From NCBI RefSeq assembly GCF_001723175.1, contig NC_064652.1, forward strand, positions 2,852,001 to 2,916,000: a DNA stretch of 64,000 nucleotides, given 5' to 3'. Every line of letters begins with the position of its first letter. The first letter of the stretch is position 1. Under the pieces are notes generated by a model. The model worked only from the letters and a program-made list of their open reading frames with translations, ran no database searches and had not been told where the DNA came from. Positions 1 to 12,744 of this stretch are shown here, one piece after another. Origin of the DNA: Penicillium oxalicum. Taxonomy: Eukaryota > Ascomycota > Eurotiomycetes > Eurotiales > Aspergillaceae. The translations under genes and the position numbers were made by a program.

Positions 1-3000
1 GAATATCAGTGGACAAACGGGAGGAGTCTCGGGGGTTGTGGTCTTGTACATACAGTATGAGACACAGTATTGTAACTCAAAACAGAACAGCCGCCACAGC
101 AGAGGATCCGGGCCTTGCCGTGGGCGGATCGCCAGGGGCGTTTGTCTAATCCGCGGACTCTGGATTCGACTTTCTCTCAGCCTCTCGATACTGCGGTATT
201 GTCCATACATAGTCCAGTAAAGTCAAAAACCCATGGAATCAGCTGTGAGTGGCCCGAGAATAGGAAGAAAGAAAAAAGGAGGAAAGATCAATTGGGACTC
301 CACTTGTGTAGTCTTTGGGGCCGAGCGATGCTGTACTGCTGAAAGATACAAGAGAAGCAGGTTGTCACACTCGTAGGGGGTCCATGCGACCCTGGTGCCT
401 GAAGCTCTGGACCACGCTACAGTGGCTGGATTGCGGCACCAATGTCTAGTTGCATACAGAGAACAGCCCGTCCAGGATACAAGACGACAAGTGTGGACAG
501 AACTGTAATGAAAGTACACATCCTGTTTGGCTACTGTAGTTGCTACGATCACTAATTGCCGGCTTCCACTTAGCAATCATTATGAATCGGGCCTTCGTCG
601 ATCCTTCACAACTCTAAGACTCCAGAAAACTCTCTTTGTCTCCCGAGTGTCGTCGACGCTAAGCCTGAGTGGGTAGCCCTCGAAGAGCTCTTGTCAGACT
701 AGTCCCAATACAGTGCACGGTACAGGGACCTCTCCAGCCCGTCCGGTACATTTGGAGGGGGGAATGGTTCGACAGCCAGGGCACAGAGGCCCTCTTGGTG
801 GCATCGTGAGTCTTGCCCCGGTAGTGTGTGTCCCTCCTGGAGGCTCGTTGGCCCTGGAATACCCTTTGGCCTGTTTTCCTCCTCTTTGCGTTGCTCCTCC
901 ACTCAACCTAGTTCGGTCTGTCTATCCGCCGGAATTGATTCATCATTCGTTCTTTTCTCTCTTCTCTTTTCTGTTCCCCCCCCCCCCACCCTCTGTCGGG
1001 ATGGTCAGATAGATGTAAACCTGGATCGCCCCTCCCTATGGATCACTGCAAATCCACTCCGTGCGCGTGACGATTGGGCTGAACTCGGTCGACGAGGGAT
1101 TCATTGACCCAGGGAGGCGTGTCTGGAAACACCAAAGATCCCAAGGCGAACGATCAAGTGGAGTGGACATGGAGCTGTACCGAGGAGATTTTTGAACTTG
1201 TGGTGATGCGGCAAAAAAGAAAATAAAAATAGGGGTGTGGGAAAAGGGAAGCACCAGAATCAGAGAATGAGGTAATTCCGTGCTGGTCATCACTGGCCAA
1301 CGAGCGAGCCTCTGTGAGTCCATCGTATGGACCATCTTGTAGAAGACAACACACGACCATCATTGCACAAGACAAGCAGGTCATTCCATCATCCATGGAT
1401 TCGTTGGGACGGACGTGATCTTCGGGCACCGCAGTGTCGACAAAAACCCTGATCGAGTCGGATCTATACTGATCGATGAGCGCCAATACCGATCGACCAC
1501 GGACGGGAGTCGATTGTGTACACCCACAGATTCCACTGCAAATGGTGGATTTGTAATTTTTTTTTCCAGAGGCCACACAACTTGCTAGATCTGATCGTCG
1601 CAAGCGCAGATACTCACCAGAATCGCCTACTGTCGGCATACGTGTATCCTGACCTGTACTCTGTCACACGGGTATGGTCCGTAAAATATCCTGACTAAGA
1701 CGAGAACAGTACCTGTTGCGACGTCAAAGGGGTGGGGGGGGGGATGCAGTCGGCCTGCTAGTCTACTGTCCAAGAAGCATGAATCATGGCTCTCATTCCA
1801 CAGAAAAAAAAACTGAAAATGAAAAGGAAAAAAGAAAAGAAAAGGATCAAAATGGTCTCCAGTAAAGTGAAAATCAGTCTCCATAGTCGAATCCGCCCCT
1901 CTCAAGTGATGAAATCATGCCGAGAATGGGATTAGCCTCGGTGATCCTCGCTGGATGGGTCTTGGCAGCCCCTCTCGGCCTCTCCTGCTTCTCCTTCTCC
2001 TCCACTTCTGTCCCTCATTCTCACCGCGCGTGGTGTGCTGGGGATAGACCATTCTGGAGTCGTCAAATGTAGTTCGTGGTGACAGAGGGAAAAAAGAGGG
2101 TTGACGAGGGTGTCTGTCTGTGGGACAATCCATTTCATCTGAAGATGGGCAGTCCACTCCACCGTGGATGGATGCGGTGGTTCATGATCATCGCAATCCA
2201 AAGTCCATGGCCACCGTCTTGGGAGGCCGAGGTGGAAGCAGTATTAGGAATGATTCTCATTATCGTCACTGGAGTGGCTCTTCGGACCGTCCAGAAAACC
2301 AAATTGCCCCAAAAAAGAAATCCCAAAAGTCTCCGAATCATGCTTTAGTCCCCCCTCTCTTTCTCACAGAATAAGGCCGATTCCGACTCTGGCACCAAAC
2401 TCCACCTTCACACCCAAACCTCGCCCAGCTCCATTCCAGCTCCTCCGCCCCTGTGGCTTTCCTGATCCTCCGGCTTCCTCGCACTCTTCTCGACAGCCTC
2501 TGCTCCCCCCCCCCCTCATCGTGAACGTCCGCTGGAAAAACTTCCCATCTCTCAACGGTTGACCGTTCGATCCTAAACCGCCCCTCTTCCGCCTCTCCAT
2601 CTCTCTGTCTTTTCCCTGGCCGTATCTCATTCCTTCCATCCGGACGTGGTGCTGGTGGCTCCCCTCCCGCCCGCACAACAGTATATCCGTCCATCGCAGT
2701 ACATCCCCGTCATAGACACTTCCTCTCTCCACATCTTCGCCTCTTCCTCTGCTGCAAGTCTCGGACGACCCTGTCCTCCCACATGTCCCCACTTGGATTG
2801 TGAGCGCGACTCTCACCATGCCCGCCGTGACTCGGCACTTGTTCACCTCTTTAATTTCCTCGTATCTCGATAACGCCCCACGCGGCGATCCCACGTCAGA
2901 TTAACGGACCTTCGCCCGGCCTCGATCGGTTAATAGCATTCCATCACACTTCCATCGGCACTTCTCATTATACTCGCCCCCCTTCACCACGCGACTCGGC

Positions 3001-3653
3001 GCCTGCGACCTATATTTTGAGACGTGAGCACAAGAGACACCCAACCCGGCACAATCGCTCCAAAAAGATAGAAACCAAAAAAAGACCAAAGAGAGCAATT
3101 CCTCCCGCGACAACAGCGGTTCGGTAGAGCGCCGCCGATCGCAGCTTTCCCCACGTCCACTTCGCCGCACCCGTTCCAGTTCCTCCATCACTCGCATCGC
3201 GATCGCAGCGAAAGAGCCGGTCCTGCACCACACGGCCCCGATTCTTCCCAGTCGGCTATCTTTCCGGGGTTTCCTGCTGAATCCTGCTGCGGTTGGCTGA
3301 GATCGCCAGTTGCGTCGGTTGAAAGAGCTGGCCGGCGGTCTCTTACTTTGGCCTGGATTCGGTTGCGCCCCTCGATTTCCTGGGGCTTCGTGTCGCAGTA
3401 CAGAACACGCCGTCGCCCCAACAGTTGCGGCCTCAAGTATCTCGGCGCATCCTGAGGCGTCCAGTCCGACCCAGTGCGATTGGCTGGTGATCGTGGACAG
3501 AACAAACGCTCTGCTGGGCAGGCCGCTGCGCAGCATCAACGAGACCGGTCTTATTTGCAGACGTCGACGAGCCCCGTGACTGCTCCGCCGTGCCCGAGCG
3601 CATACACATTATACCCTTCCGGAGCGCTGGAATAATCGCAGAAGTTCGGGGAG
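1..3653. other. Gene-free region upstream of the Zn2Cys6 regulator
   Basis: I see no convincing gene here. The open frames on both strands are short, overlap one another and have no recognisable motifs. The stretch holds many pyrimidine-rich runs, for example a run of C near 976 and CT-rich DNA at about 2400-2650, as is common in fungal promoters and 5' leaders. It probably contains the promoter and long leader of the regulator that starts at 3654. Confidence 0.5.
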
Positions 3654-6600
3654 ATGCAAGGCTATTCATTCGCGCCCCCCGCGGGACCTCCTCGGGATGG
3701 ACAGAAAAGTAAGCTCGAACCTCGGGACGGAGTATTTTTTTTCTCTCCCCCAGCGCACGATGTGATGTTTGCGCGCCCCCCTCATGGACCGTGGCGGATC
3801 TGACCCTTCTTGCTTCTGCCAGACTACGTCTTTGTGGACGAGCACAATCGTCATAAGCGCTTAAAAGGTGAGCGACCTCTCCTTCTCGACCCATGCTTTT
3901 TCTAGATCCCCTCCGTGGCTAAGCGTCTCCCAGTGATGCGGGCCTGCAATGGTTGCCGCAAAAGGAAAATCAAGTGCGACGCGGCCACGACCAACACCTG
4001 GCCATGCTCGGCATGCACTCGCCTCAAATTAGTCTGCGTTCCTCCTACGATCGGCCAGGATGGAGAGTTCATCAACGAGGGGATCGACTCGACCCAAGAG
4101 GCAAATGTCTCGTCCGCGGCCTCCGAAACCTCCCAGCACAGCTTCCCCGTACCTCCGTCTTATAATCACCACACGAGCCAACCCTCGCTTGGCAGCATGA
4201 CCTCATACGACGGCATGAACATGTATTCCTCCTATGTACCGCCGCCCTCCTCTCACTCCGGTGGGCTATATAATGAAATGCGGCAGAGCCCCATGGTGAT
4301 GCCGCATCAATCCTATTCACAGCAGCCGCAGGTTTATTCGGCCCCTCCTCCACAGACGCACGTGACGACCCCCGAACGTGCGGTCTATTCCGACAATGAT
4401 CAGTCTACGGCGGATAATCTCAGTGAAGTCTTGGGCGAGCTCAAGATTGACGAGACGGGAATTGGTACGCTTGGTCGCTTGTCTTTCTCTTTTTCCCCCC
4501 TCCACTCCCTCTCTCTCGCTTTCCCTTTCTCTTGCCTCATTCCTCTCGGGAGGTGTTGGTTTTCCACCATCAGTCTGGATGGCTAACACTCCTATTCAGC
4601 ACCATATATTCGAAGGCAAAGGAAAGATCGCGCAGAACCGGATGCACCCATTCAAGATGAAGTGGAAGAACGACTGCCCCCGCTCAGCACGGGAGCAGGC
4701 GCCACCATTCGCATTCCTCCCGAGCTGATGCCCGACGAGGAAGCCGTGATGACTTACTTTAAGATCTACTTTGACGACATTCACCCTTATGTTCCCGTGA
4801 TTCCCCGCGCCCACCTGTATTACCAATGGCAAAATGACCGCAGTTCGATCTCCCCACTCCTCCTGGAAGCCCTGTTTGCGTGCGCTGGCCGTCTATCAGA
4901 TGAGCCTTCGGAGGGGGCTCAATGGCTCGCCATGGCGAACCGTAAGTGCTGACGACCTTGTGATTCCAGAGGACTTGATGTACCCCCGTTCGGTCGCTGA
5001 CTCCTGGATATCTAGGGCACGAATCGAGTTTTATGGACGTTCCTCGGCTCAGCACGATACAGGCCCTACTGCTCCTGCTCAAGGCGAGAGAGTCACTGCC
5101 TAAAAAGGGCTATTACTACCGTTCATGGCAGACTGTCAAAACCATTGTGTCTATGGCTAAGGACCTAGACATTCATGAACATTATAGCAACCACAGCGAA
5201 GGGCGGCCGTGTGACCTGAGTCCGATTGAATGCTTGGTGAGCACGCGGGTCTGGCAGGCACTTTTGGTCGTGGAAGTGATGATTGGAGCTCCTCAAGGTG
5301 AGTGCGTGAGACCCGTGATGCTCGAGCATTGCGTCTACAATGAACATTCTCTATTCCTCTTTGCTCCCTCTTCCCTCCCTTCCAATCTCTTGTCTCGCTG
5401 TCTTTCACCCTTCACTCGTTCAAATGACCCTTTTTCCCCTCCCCTAACAATCGCATCTTTTTTCAGGGCGCTCGGATTACGGCGTAGACCCCGAGACGGT
5501 TGATATGCGACCGACTCTGGACATTCGTGGACTGGATCATTACGAAACAGAACGATCTCGGCAGTTTGCTTACTTTGTTCGCAACGCCAACCATATCCGT
5601 ATGATGACCGATACCTATCATAAAATCAAGAAGCAAAAGGACTGGGGAGCGGATCCTCGTTTCGTCCAGAAGAATCCGCTCTTTGCCGACTGGCTTCGCA
5701 CCTTGCCATCGGATCTGCAAGTGAATTACCCAGAAGATGGGGCGCCGCCGTGGCTTCCATCGCATTTTGTCGGTAATATGCACTCCCACTGTCACCTGGC
5801 CATCATTCTGCTACATCGTCCGCAACTCGTCGCCTCTCAGTCATTCACTGACGGTGAATGGAAAATTCATTTCTCCCTGTGCTACTCGTCTGCGAAGAAC
5901 ATTTGTCGCTTGCAAGAGGCCATCCTGGAGCGGTTCGGACTTTCTGGCCTGTTGTATATGCAGCGGGGTATCAATTTTGCGATTTATTGTATCCTAACCT
6001 GCACCATGCTCCATCTGGTAAGTGCATGGACTCTGCCCGGTGGAGGTTTTTATTCTCACCTCGTGGCCTCCCGTTCTAATCGGCTCTAGATCGCCATCAC
6101 CTCTCCGGATCCTCAGTTCAACTCGGATGCCCGAGAATACTTCACACGCCACATGCGGATTCTCGAGCGATGCTCTACAGCCTGGCCCATGCCGGAAATC
6201 CAAGCGCAGATTGACTCTCTCAGATTGGCCTTTTCCGCGGACACCCACCGTCCCTTTGAGCTGAAGCCCAGTTTCCCCTATGGCAGTCCTTCCGAACCTT
6301 ACCAGCCGAGCCCCCAGATGGACGCACACTATCACCCACAACTTAGCCAAATGTCCAGTAATGTCTCATCCAGAGTGGGTTTCCACACACATCCAATCAC
6401 TCCTCCGATTTCCGCCGGTGCTGAATCAGACGCAAAGTCGGATACCTCTTCCCAGTTACAGTCCCTTGGAATGGTGCCCCATCAACCTTCTACGACCCAT
6501 GCCCTTGAATCTCCGTTGGTGGATGAGAACAGTTGGGATCCCACTCGCATTATCAAGTACGTGATTCGCACCGATGAGGACCTTATCTGCTCAGGATGAA

Positions 6601-6950
6601 TCCCAGCATTGCTAACAAACTCGCGATACAGTCAATGGGATATGGCCTTCTCTGTCAACCCATCCACCGTCAGCGCCAACTCTCCTCCCCTGCCCATGAG
6701 CAACCCCACCCAGCCAATGTCCAACATGGTTCATCACTCACATTACCCCGTTCAATACGACTCGGCACCCAAGGTCGCCCCTCCGCAAACCCAATCCGTC
6801 TCACCGCCCCAATTCCATGCACCCCCCGTGGTTTTCAGCGCGCGGGATTGGCAACAAAGTGTGGCGAGCGTCTACGATCCTCAGGGAATGAAGCGACGAT
6901 GGAATTATGCTAACGACATGGGTGATTCGATGATCAAGCGACAACGTTGA
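3654..6950 (+). CDS. Zn2Cys6 (fungal-specific) transcription factor, 863 aa, 8 exons
   Basis: Likely a nuclear DNA-binding regulator. Exons by splice signals and phase: 3654-3708, 3823-3867, 3934-4464, 4600-4941, 5016-5297, 5467-6017, 6090-6556, 6632-6950; the sum is 2592 nt. Two tiny first exons encode a basic leader (DEHNRHKRLK) joined directly to the zinc cluster C38-X2-C41-X6-C48-X9-C58-X2-C61-X6-C68. The acceptor at 3933 was chosen because it restores frame exactly at VMRACNGC; the nearer TAG at 3905 gives a stop. Residues about 110-190 are Ser/Pro/Gln/Tyr-rich. Residues about 230-550 resemble the middle homology region (for example FDDIHPYVPVIPRAHL), and the C-terminal part is Pro/Ser/Gln-rich and ends MIKRQR. 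The family identity is clear, but I cannot name the orthologue or its target pathway. The gene stands alone, with long flanks on both sides. Confidence 0.88.
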
Positions 6951-8465
6951 TGAGAGTCACGATTTTTCTTCCCGTGTCATTTGGATTCCTTGGAATTTTG
7001 AAACCCAAAATCGGGGCTCGCGACATGGCTCATCTCTTTATAATTTCCCCTGATCCTTCTCCGTTTCTTGTCTTTTCTCTCTCTCGCTCTCCAATTGTGT
7101 GCTCTATGTGTACAGACATGACTGTTGCCCGCGTGACTAAGCTAGATCATCATACCTTGTCTTTTGTCACTGCCGCCTTTCTTGGCTGGCAATCCTCTTT
7201 GATTGATCAAACTTCCAGCACTACACATGTCCAGGTCTCTTCTTCTTCTCACGCATCATCTTCGCTTGTGAGCCATTTGTGTTTTCCGGCCATGGGCTTT
7301 GACTTTGGTGGCGCAGGGCGAATGAGCCTTATTTCGCCCCCCCCCCCCCCCCCCCTTCGACAGGCAGTGTGGAGTCCGGCTTTAGAATTATATCACATCC
7401 TGGCTGGGTTTAGGTAGAGGGCCTCTTCTCTCTATCTTCTACAGTTCGGGCCAGGCTTCCTCCTAGGTTTTGTTTTTCTGGATTGCCCTTGAGCCCATTT
7501 ATTCGTGTATTAACCCTTCTTTGTGACTTTGGCTTTTTTTTATGGTCTCAACTTGTCGGACAGGCTCGTTTGATGCACAGCCAACGACCGACGAATGGCT
7601 CGAATGACTCCTGAATTGGATCCACGAATCCTCATTGTACATCACGACGGAGATGAGAAGAAAATAAAGGAGAGGAGATGGAAGAGGATCGAGTAGATCT
7701 CGAATAAGGTCCATGTATTTTCAGCATCTTGATCATTTCTCTTAGAGATATTTCGCTATATAACGAGAAGAGAGGACAATGATTGAACTGAAGATGTGTC
7801 TAGACGGCTAATTTGGTCATGTATAGAGTAGTAAATGTACTTAGCAACCCGGGATGTCCGTCTCTCTCTCTCTCTCTCTCTCCTACTACAGGATCTTCCT
7901 AGAGATAAAGCATAGCAGTAGCAGTAGCAGGAGAAGACTTCTCGCATAAAACTGTGGACCACAATGAGACCAAGTGTTGAGGTGAGAGCAAGAAACTGTC
8001 CGTGAATGATCGAGTAGCTAAACTCCCCCTCTTTCTCCAATGTCGTGAAGCCATTGTCTATGTCAGCGCAGAGATAAAGGTTGAATCTGATTTGACTTTT
8101 TTTCAGGCTTGCTTCTGAGCTCGAATTCGCGCAGGATGACAGATTTGACTGCCCAGTACAGACGGAGAGGTATTTTGCCAACCCAGGTTGAAGAAAACCG
8201 TATAAGAATGGAAAAAGACATCTGTCACAGAGACATAGACCTCTTCAACGACCAACCGAAAATTAATGGAAAGAAAAAAGTAAGAGCAGATTTCTCAAAT
8301 CAAGATCTGCTTCGAGATGGAACAATCCAACAAATCATCACATCATAATATCATGAACCTTCCACCCTTCCCTCCACCCTTCCTACTCCCATCCCTCTCT
8401 GTCTCTCTCTCTCTTTCAGCATCAACATCAATGCAAAACAAAAAATATAGTGACTTAGAAATCTT
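6951..8465. other. Intergenic region between convergent genes
   Basis: No supported gene. It contains the 3' end of the regulator transcript, a C homopolymer at about 7339-7356 and a TC dinucleotide run at about 7860-7882. Open frames crossing the TC run encode simple Arg-Glu repeats and are not credible genes. Confidence 0.5.
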
Positions 8466-8705
8466 TCAACCCCGGGAACCCAACCCAATCCGCTCCTCTC
8501 GCCGCAGAATTCGCGCCTTATCCCCGGGAAGCGGTTTCAATTCGTCGCTTGGATTGACTTTCTTGCCAAGATCACCTTCGCCCACTCCGTTGCCGAATGC
8601 TGGCTGTTGCGCGCCCGACTCGGTGTTCTTGCGGAGGAGAGATTCTTCAAAGGCGGCGATGTCTTCGGATGTGATTGCGATGGCGGTGGGTTTGCGGCGA
8701 AGCAT
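8466..8705 (-). CDS. CDC26: Anaphase-promoting complex subunit Cdc26
   Basis: A single-exon 79-aa protein. It begins MLRRKPTAIAITSEDIAAFE, matching the hallmark N-terminus of Cdc26 (MLRRKPT followed by an acidic helix). In this family that segment inserts into the TPR superhelix of the Cdc16/Apc6 subunit and stabilises the anaphase-promoting complex, the nuclear ubiquitin ligase that drives mitotic exit. The C-terminal part is low in complexity and ends with an ERIGLG motif, comparable to the conserved RIG segment of other Cdc26 proteins. Size fits the family (usually 70-130 aa). The ATG is the first in frame and opens the conserved motif directly. The neighbour at 9437 is divergent, so the two may share a promoter region. 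Confidence 0.82.
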   Translation of the reverse strand: MLRRKPTAIAITSEDIAAFEESLLRKNTESGAQQPAFGNGVGEGDLGKKVNPSDELKPLPGDKARILRREERIGLGSRG

Positions 8706-9436
8706 GATGGTATGTTGAGATGAATTTTTTTTCCCTTTGTTTTGTTGCCCTTTTATTCTTTTTTCTGCTTTTTTATTTGGGCTCGCTTTCTTGCTTTCTT
8801 GCTTTCCCGGTCCTAGGGTATTTGGTCTTTCTTCTTTCGGGGGGAAGGGGGTTTTTTGGACGGGGAGAAGGTGTGATTGAGGTTCTGTAGATGGGTGGGA
8901 TAGGAATAAATAGATGATGGATAGGTAGGTAGGGTGAAGCTGTCAGATCCTTGCAGAATGATGATGGATTTGGTTGTTGATGGTGATGTTGATGTTGATG
9001 ATTGATATTCCGGGGTTGTTGCCGCGGCGAGGAAGAGTATTGGCTGGTGGACTGACGACGATGTTCACCGCCTACTTGAATGGAGGAACCTTGTGTCTGT
9101 GGAGGAAGGTCTCGATTTTACTTTCTTTTACTTTGAATAAAAAAATAGATAGATAGCAGGTTCAATGTTATACTGCATGGTAGTAACACCTATACACATT
9201 GTGCCATGCCAGACAGTAAACAACAGTCAACAACAGTCAACAACAGTCAACAACAATATCAAAATGATGCTACAACCAGAGAGTGATGGAGTAAATGAGA
9301 TTTGTCGCGCGTCTATCTATACCACGTGACCTCCAACCCGGGCAGCTGCAAAAGTTGTTGTATCCGCCCGCGAGAAGGCCCCCGTCGAGTGTCGTTGACA
9401 ATCGTTTCACGCCGACCAGCAACCTCACAACACAAA
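8706..9436. promoter_or_regulatory. Divergent promoter region with short tandem repeats
   Basis: This 731-bp stretch separates the divergent starts of CDC26 (minus) and the mitochondrial-type gene at 9437 (plus), so it should hold both promoters. It has T-rich runs near 8720-8775, a GATGTT-rich run at about 8975-9005 and a decamer tandem repeat at 9221-9250. No gene is supported inside it. Confidence 0.4.
9221..9250. repeat. Tandem repeat, three copies of CAACAGTCAA
   Basis: Three perfect consecutive copies of the decamer CAACAGTCAA, with a partial copy on either side. It lies about 190 bp upstream of the start codon at 9437. Confidence 0.85.
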
Positions 9437-10676
9437 ATGATCCGGTCACAGCTAAGGCAAATTGTCCAGCATGGCGACCGTGTCTGGGTGGGCATGAACA
9501 TGCCCATCCGCCACTTCTCTGTCTCTTCTGTGGCGGCCGCAGAGGGTCCGACGAACCCTCCACCAGGTATGCGAGCAGCATCTTTTTTTCTTTGCCAATT
9601 GGCCCCTTCTTTTTTTGGTTTTCTATTTGTACTTTCACGTATGGGCTTTTTGGCAGGATATCGCATACAAGGAAATAAAATGGAGAAAAAGCAGTGCTAA
9701 CTGCTTTCGCTGAGGGCGGGAAAATCAAACAGCTCGAGGTGAACCCAGACAGAGACCCGCATCCACGGGACCTCCTCGCAAACCTCGACCTTCTAGCAGA
9801 CCTGCGCCGTCTACCGGAGCTGGTGGAAATGGAACTGCAAACAAGAATGCAGCGGGCACTACCTTCAAACCTCGTCCCGCTCGTGCCATCGACGCCCGGT
9901 CCCTGGCCGCGGCGCCCCGTACCGGAGGCGAGCCACCCAAGATCATTCGCCGGCCTCGTCTGCGCACTGGACCGCCCGGAAAGACTCTGCCTGGTCGTAA
10001 GGGCAAGCCCGGCGCCAAGAACACCCAGAAACCCCGGCGCACCAAGAAGAAGGTCCGTCGCGCCGCGGAGGACTTTGACGAAGACGAGACTGTGGCGGCG
10101 GCGATCAAAAAGCACGAAGAGGATCGAGACTTGCAGATGCGTCCGAAGCCGGTCCGATACGAGCCCAAGGAGATTGATTTTTCCGCCTTGAAGGAAACTT
10201 GGCCTGCTCTGCCAACGAACACGTTTGCTCGCTCGGCGACGGTCATTGAGAAGTTGACGACGCTGAGCGGGCGATTCCCGAACGGGTACGTGCCGCCTCA
10301 TGAGTTGGGTCGGCGACTGTGGAAGGGCCAGAGCGTTCTCTTCGAGACCGAGGCGGAGAAGATCGAGGCGTTGGAAGAAGTCAAGCGCTTGTCTCAGGCT
10401 CGCGCGGACAAGATCTCTCAGAAGAAGGGAGAGCCTGTCGAGCCTCGCGAGGTCAAGTTTGCTGCTGTCAGCAAGGAAGATACCCAGCAGTTGATGGAGG
10501 TCTATGTGCAGGGAAAGTATCCGGCCGTGGAGGCTGGTAAAGATCAACCCGCCGTCATGGGCGAAGTGCTGAGAAACTTGCGCAATAACTCTACTTATCA
10601 GACTGCGGGCAAGCGGCCCCAGTTCCTGGCCAAGGTTGAATCTTTGTTGGCGTCGAGTCGTGTCAAGCGATCTTAA
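9437..10676 (+). CDS. Putative mitochondrial protein, 357 aa, 2 exons
   Basis: Exons 9437-9566 and 9733-10676, with a phase-1 intron (GTATGC...CAG) and a branch-like TGCTAAC at about 9695. The N-terminus (MIRSQLRQIVQHG...IRHFSVSS) is Arg/Ser-rich without acidic residues and looks like a mitochondrial presequence. Residues about 45-150 are Pro/Arg/Gly/Lys-rich and probably disordered. The C-terminal 190 residues look folded and contain FPNGYVPPHELGRRLWKGQ. The composition suggests a mitoribosomal or RNA-associated matrix protein, but I do not recognise the family. An alternative acceptor at 9714, 18 nt upstream, is also in frame. A long open frame on the opposite strand is treated as a shadow of this gene. 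Confidence 0.75.
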
Positions 10677-11103
10677 TGGGCTCATGGGGGGTTTAATCCC
10701 CAAGATATTCGCTCGTTGGGTCTTTGTACTTCATCTTTTTGTTTTTGTTTTACTTGAAAACGCACATGAATGGGTGCTTGGCAGAGTGTGCTTCTACTGT
10801 ACTATATCAATCCCTGCATTCGGAACTTTTGCTTGCTTATCTTCGAAGCCTTTCTTCCTCTTTCTTCCTTGCTCATGACCTCGTCGTTGCCCTTTCAGGT
10901 CCAAGAAATTCGGTCTAGTGGGTTGTCTTTCCTCTCCCCCCGTAGGTTCCGTGCAATGAAGGTGTAAGGAATATGACTATGTATGGAGTTCGGGCTGTCT
11001 GCTTCCATGCCGTACTTTTGATAGATTTACAACCATCACTTTTGATATCATCACAAGTATATGAAGTCCCTGACTTTACCCTCTGTCTCTCTCACTCAAC
11101 TAT
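10677..11103. other. Intergenic region between convergent genes
   Basis: T-rich sequence that probably holds the 3' untranslated regions of the flanking convergent genes. No gene seen. Confidence 0.45.
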
Positions 11104-12083
11104 TCATGCCTGCTCCAAACTCTTCTTAGCCGCGTCAAACAAATCCTTGACATCTTTCTGGCCCTTCTCCGCCACCTTCTCCATCTGATCATGCGCTTTG
11201 CGCACATCATCTGGTCGAGCAATCTTCTTCTTCTGCATATCTTGAAGACGCTTGTGGATCGAGCCTCGAGCATCGCGGACCGCACCCGCGGCCTTTTCAA
11301 AAGCCTGTCGGGCAGCCTGAACGTTCTTGTCTCGGGACTCCTTTGTCGGTGGTGGAATGGGGATATTCAATTGCAGCGCATTGTGGGGATCAGCCTGGGG
11401 GGTCAAAGATAGATTGGAGGAAATGACTGCCGAGGAGACTGGTTTGATGTGCTAGAGACCAGAGGAATGAGAAGATGGTTAGCCTTTTTCCCCGTCTAAT
11501 TTTGGATAGCAAGGTCTTCCACTGGAGTGATCGCCAAAAAAACCCCCCTCTTTTCTTCCCTTCTCTTCCCTTTTGGCTTATAACTCACCTCTTCTTCTGC
11601 GACCAGAATGGTCACCATCCGTCCTCCCTTGGGGACAACTTGCGCCAAATCGCCTAATCGGGCCGTGTCTTGGCCGTCCTTGCTTAATGAGACCTTCAAC
11701 CCTTCCAGAACCGCTGTGTTGAAACGACCGCCAGAGCGAAGCTTGGAGAGATCATCTTTGAGTCGAGAGATCGCGCTTGTGATGCCCGAGTGGAGAGTGG
11801 AGAGATCGTAAGGGTCCTCGACATCGGCGCCGGCGCCAGTGGCGGCAGAGCCGGAAGATCCTGATGATTCACCGTCTGAGTTGGAGTTCTTCTTGGCGGC
11901 CTTGTCCTTCTTCTTGTATAAGGTTGGCGAGGTGGTGAAGGTGCGGGTGTATTGGGAGGTGGTGGTTGGGCTTGGACGAGGTGTGGCCGTCAAGTGCGGC
12001 GATGGCTTTAATGAGCGGCATTGGGCAATGCTGCTGCGCAAGGGGAGCACTGGGAACCGGAGGCGAGTAATAAGACGATGCAT
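11104..12083 (-). CDS. RRF1: Mitochondrial ribosome recycling factor
   Basis: Exons on the minus strand are 12083-11589 and 11451-11104, with a phase-0 intron (GTGAGT...CTAG), giving 280 aa. The first 60 residues form a typical presequence (MHRLITRLRFPVLPLRSSIA, then TRTFTTSPTLYKKKDK). The rest matches ribosome recycling factor: the join reads AEEEHIKPVSSAVISSNLSL, followed by IPIPPPTKESR and a basic helix with IHKRLQDMQKKK and a final Lys-rich helix. The family releases the post-termination 70S-type ribosome from mRNA together with EF-G2; here the site is the mitochondrial matrix. The ATG at 12083 was chosen because the seven upstream codons begin with TTG and weaken the presequence. Confidence 0.88.
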
Positions 12084-12744
12084 GGTGGGAGAGAATGATT
12101 GCAAAGTTCTGAGACAAGGGAAATGGGAGAGGAGATCAGAGTGGTGCTCGTGATTTCTGCGAGCTCAGGAAAGCTCTCGTGAGGACGGACCGAGGACGGA
12201 AAAAGCTATGACGATAAGATAAGAGACCGTACGAGGATCGCCATCGAAAGACATGGCGCTTCTCGAGTCCACATTCAATGATCAGACCGACATTCGAGAC
12301 AGTCTTTACCTGAACTTCTTATCAATTGAGCCCTCCATGAGCAATGCTTCTAACAGCGTCTTGAGTGTTCCTTGTCCAGTCTGGGGGATTGGGTGCATTG
12401 TTAAATCATCGAACCTGTCCATCGTCATGAGCTACGGAGGTACAGAGACAGTGGAAAGATTTGTATGAAAAAAAGAATATGAATGAAAAGGTCGTTACAC
12501 ATTAAATTTGCAACGTCGATCCTCGTCTACATGAAAAGGCGAACTTTTTAACATCTGGAGGTGAGGAAAAAAGGAGAATCTGCGCCCAGTTTGGTCCGGT
12601 GTGAATCACAAATAACAAATCAAAAAAAAGAAACCGTTGACCGCACGCTGCTCCAGAATCTAGATGGCGCAGATACTTGACCGGTTGAACGTAGCCGGAA
12701 AAGACAGAGCAGGCATTGGGTCATCCCATTTTCATATCTCGCGT
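12084..12744. other. Intergenic region, RRF1 promoter and Hsp70 3' flank
   Basis: Both neighbours are on the minus strand, so this stretch should contain the RRF1 promoter and the 3' untranslated region of the Ssb-type Hsp70. No gene is seen; open frames are short. Confidence 0.45.

Noticed and set aside
2364..2894. 176-codon minus-strand open frame upstream of the regulator
   Set aside because: It is Gly/Arg-rich with no motif, lies over pyrimidine-rich promoter-like DNA and overlaps other equally poor frames.
7756..8181. 141-codon minus-strand open frame
   Set aside because: It contains an Arg-Glu run from a TC repeat and no domain; it is not supported as a gene.
9270..10703. 477-codon open frame on the minus strand
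   Set aside because: It lies fully opposite the two-exon gene at 9437-10676 and runs through its intron. The sequence has no recognisable domain, and the plus-strand gene has a presequence and good splice sites.
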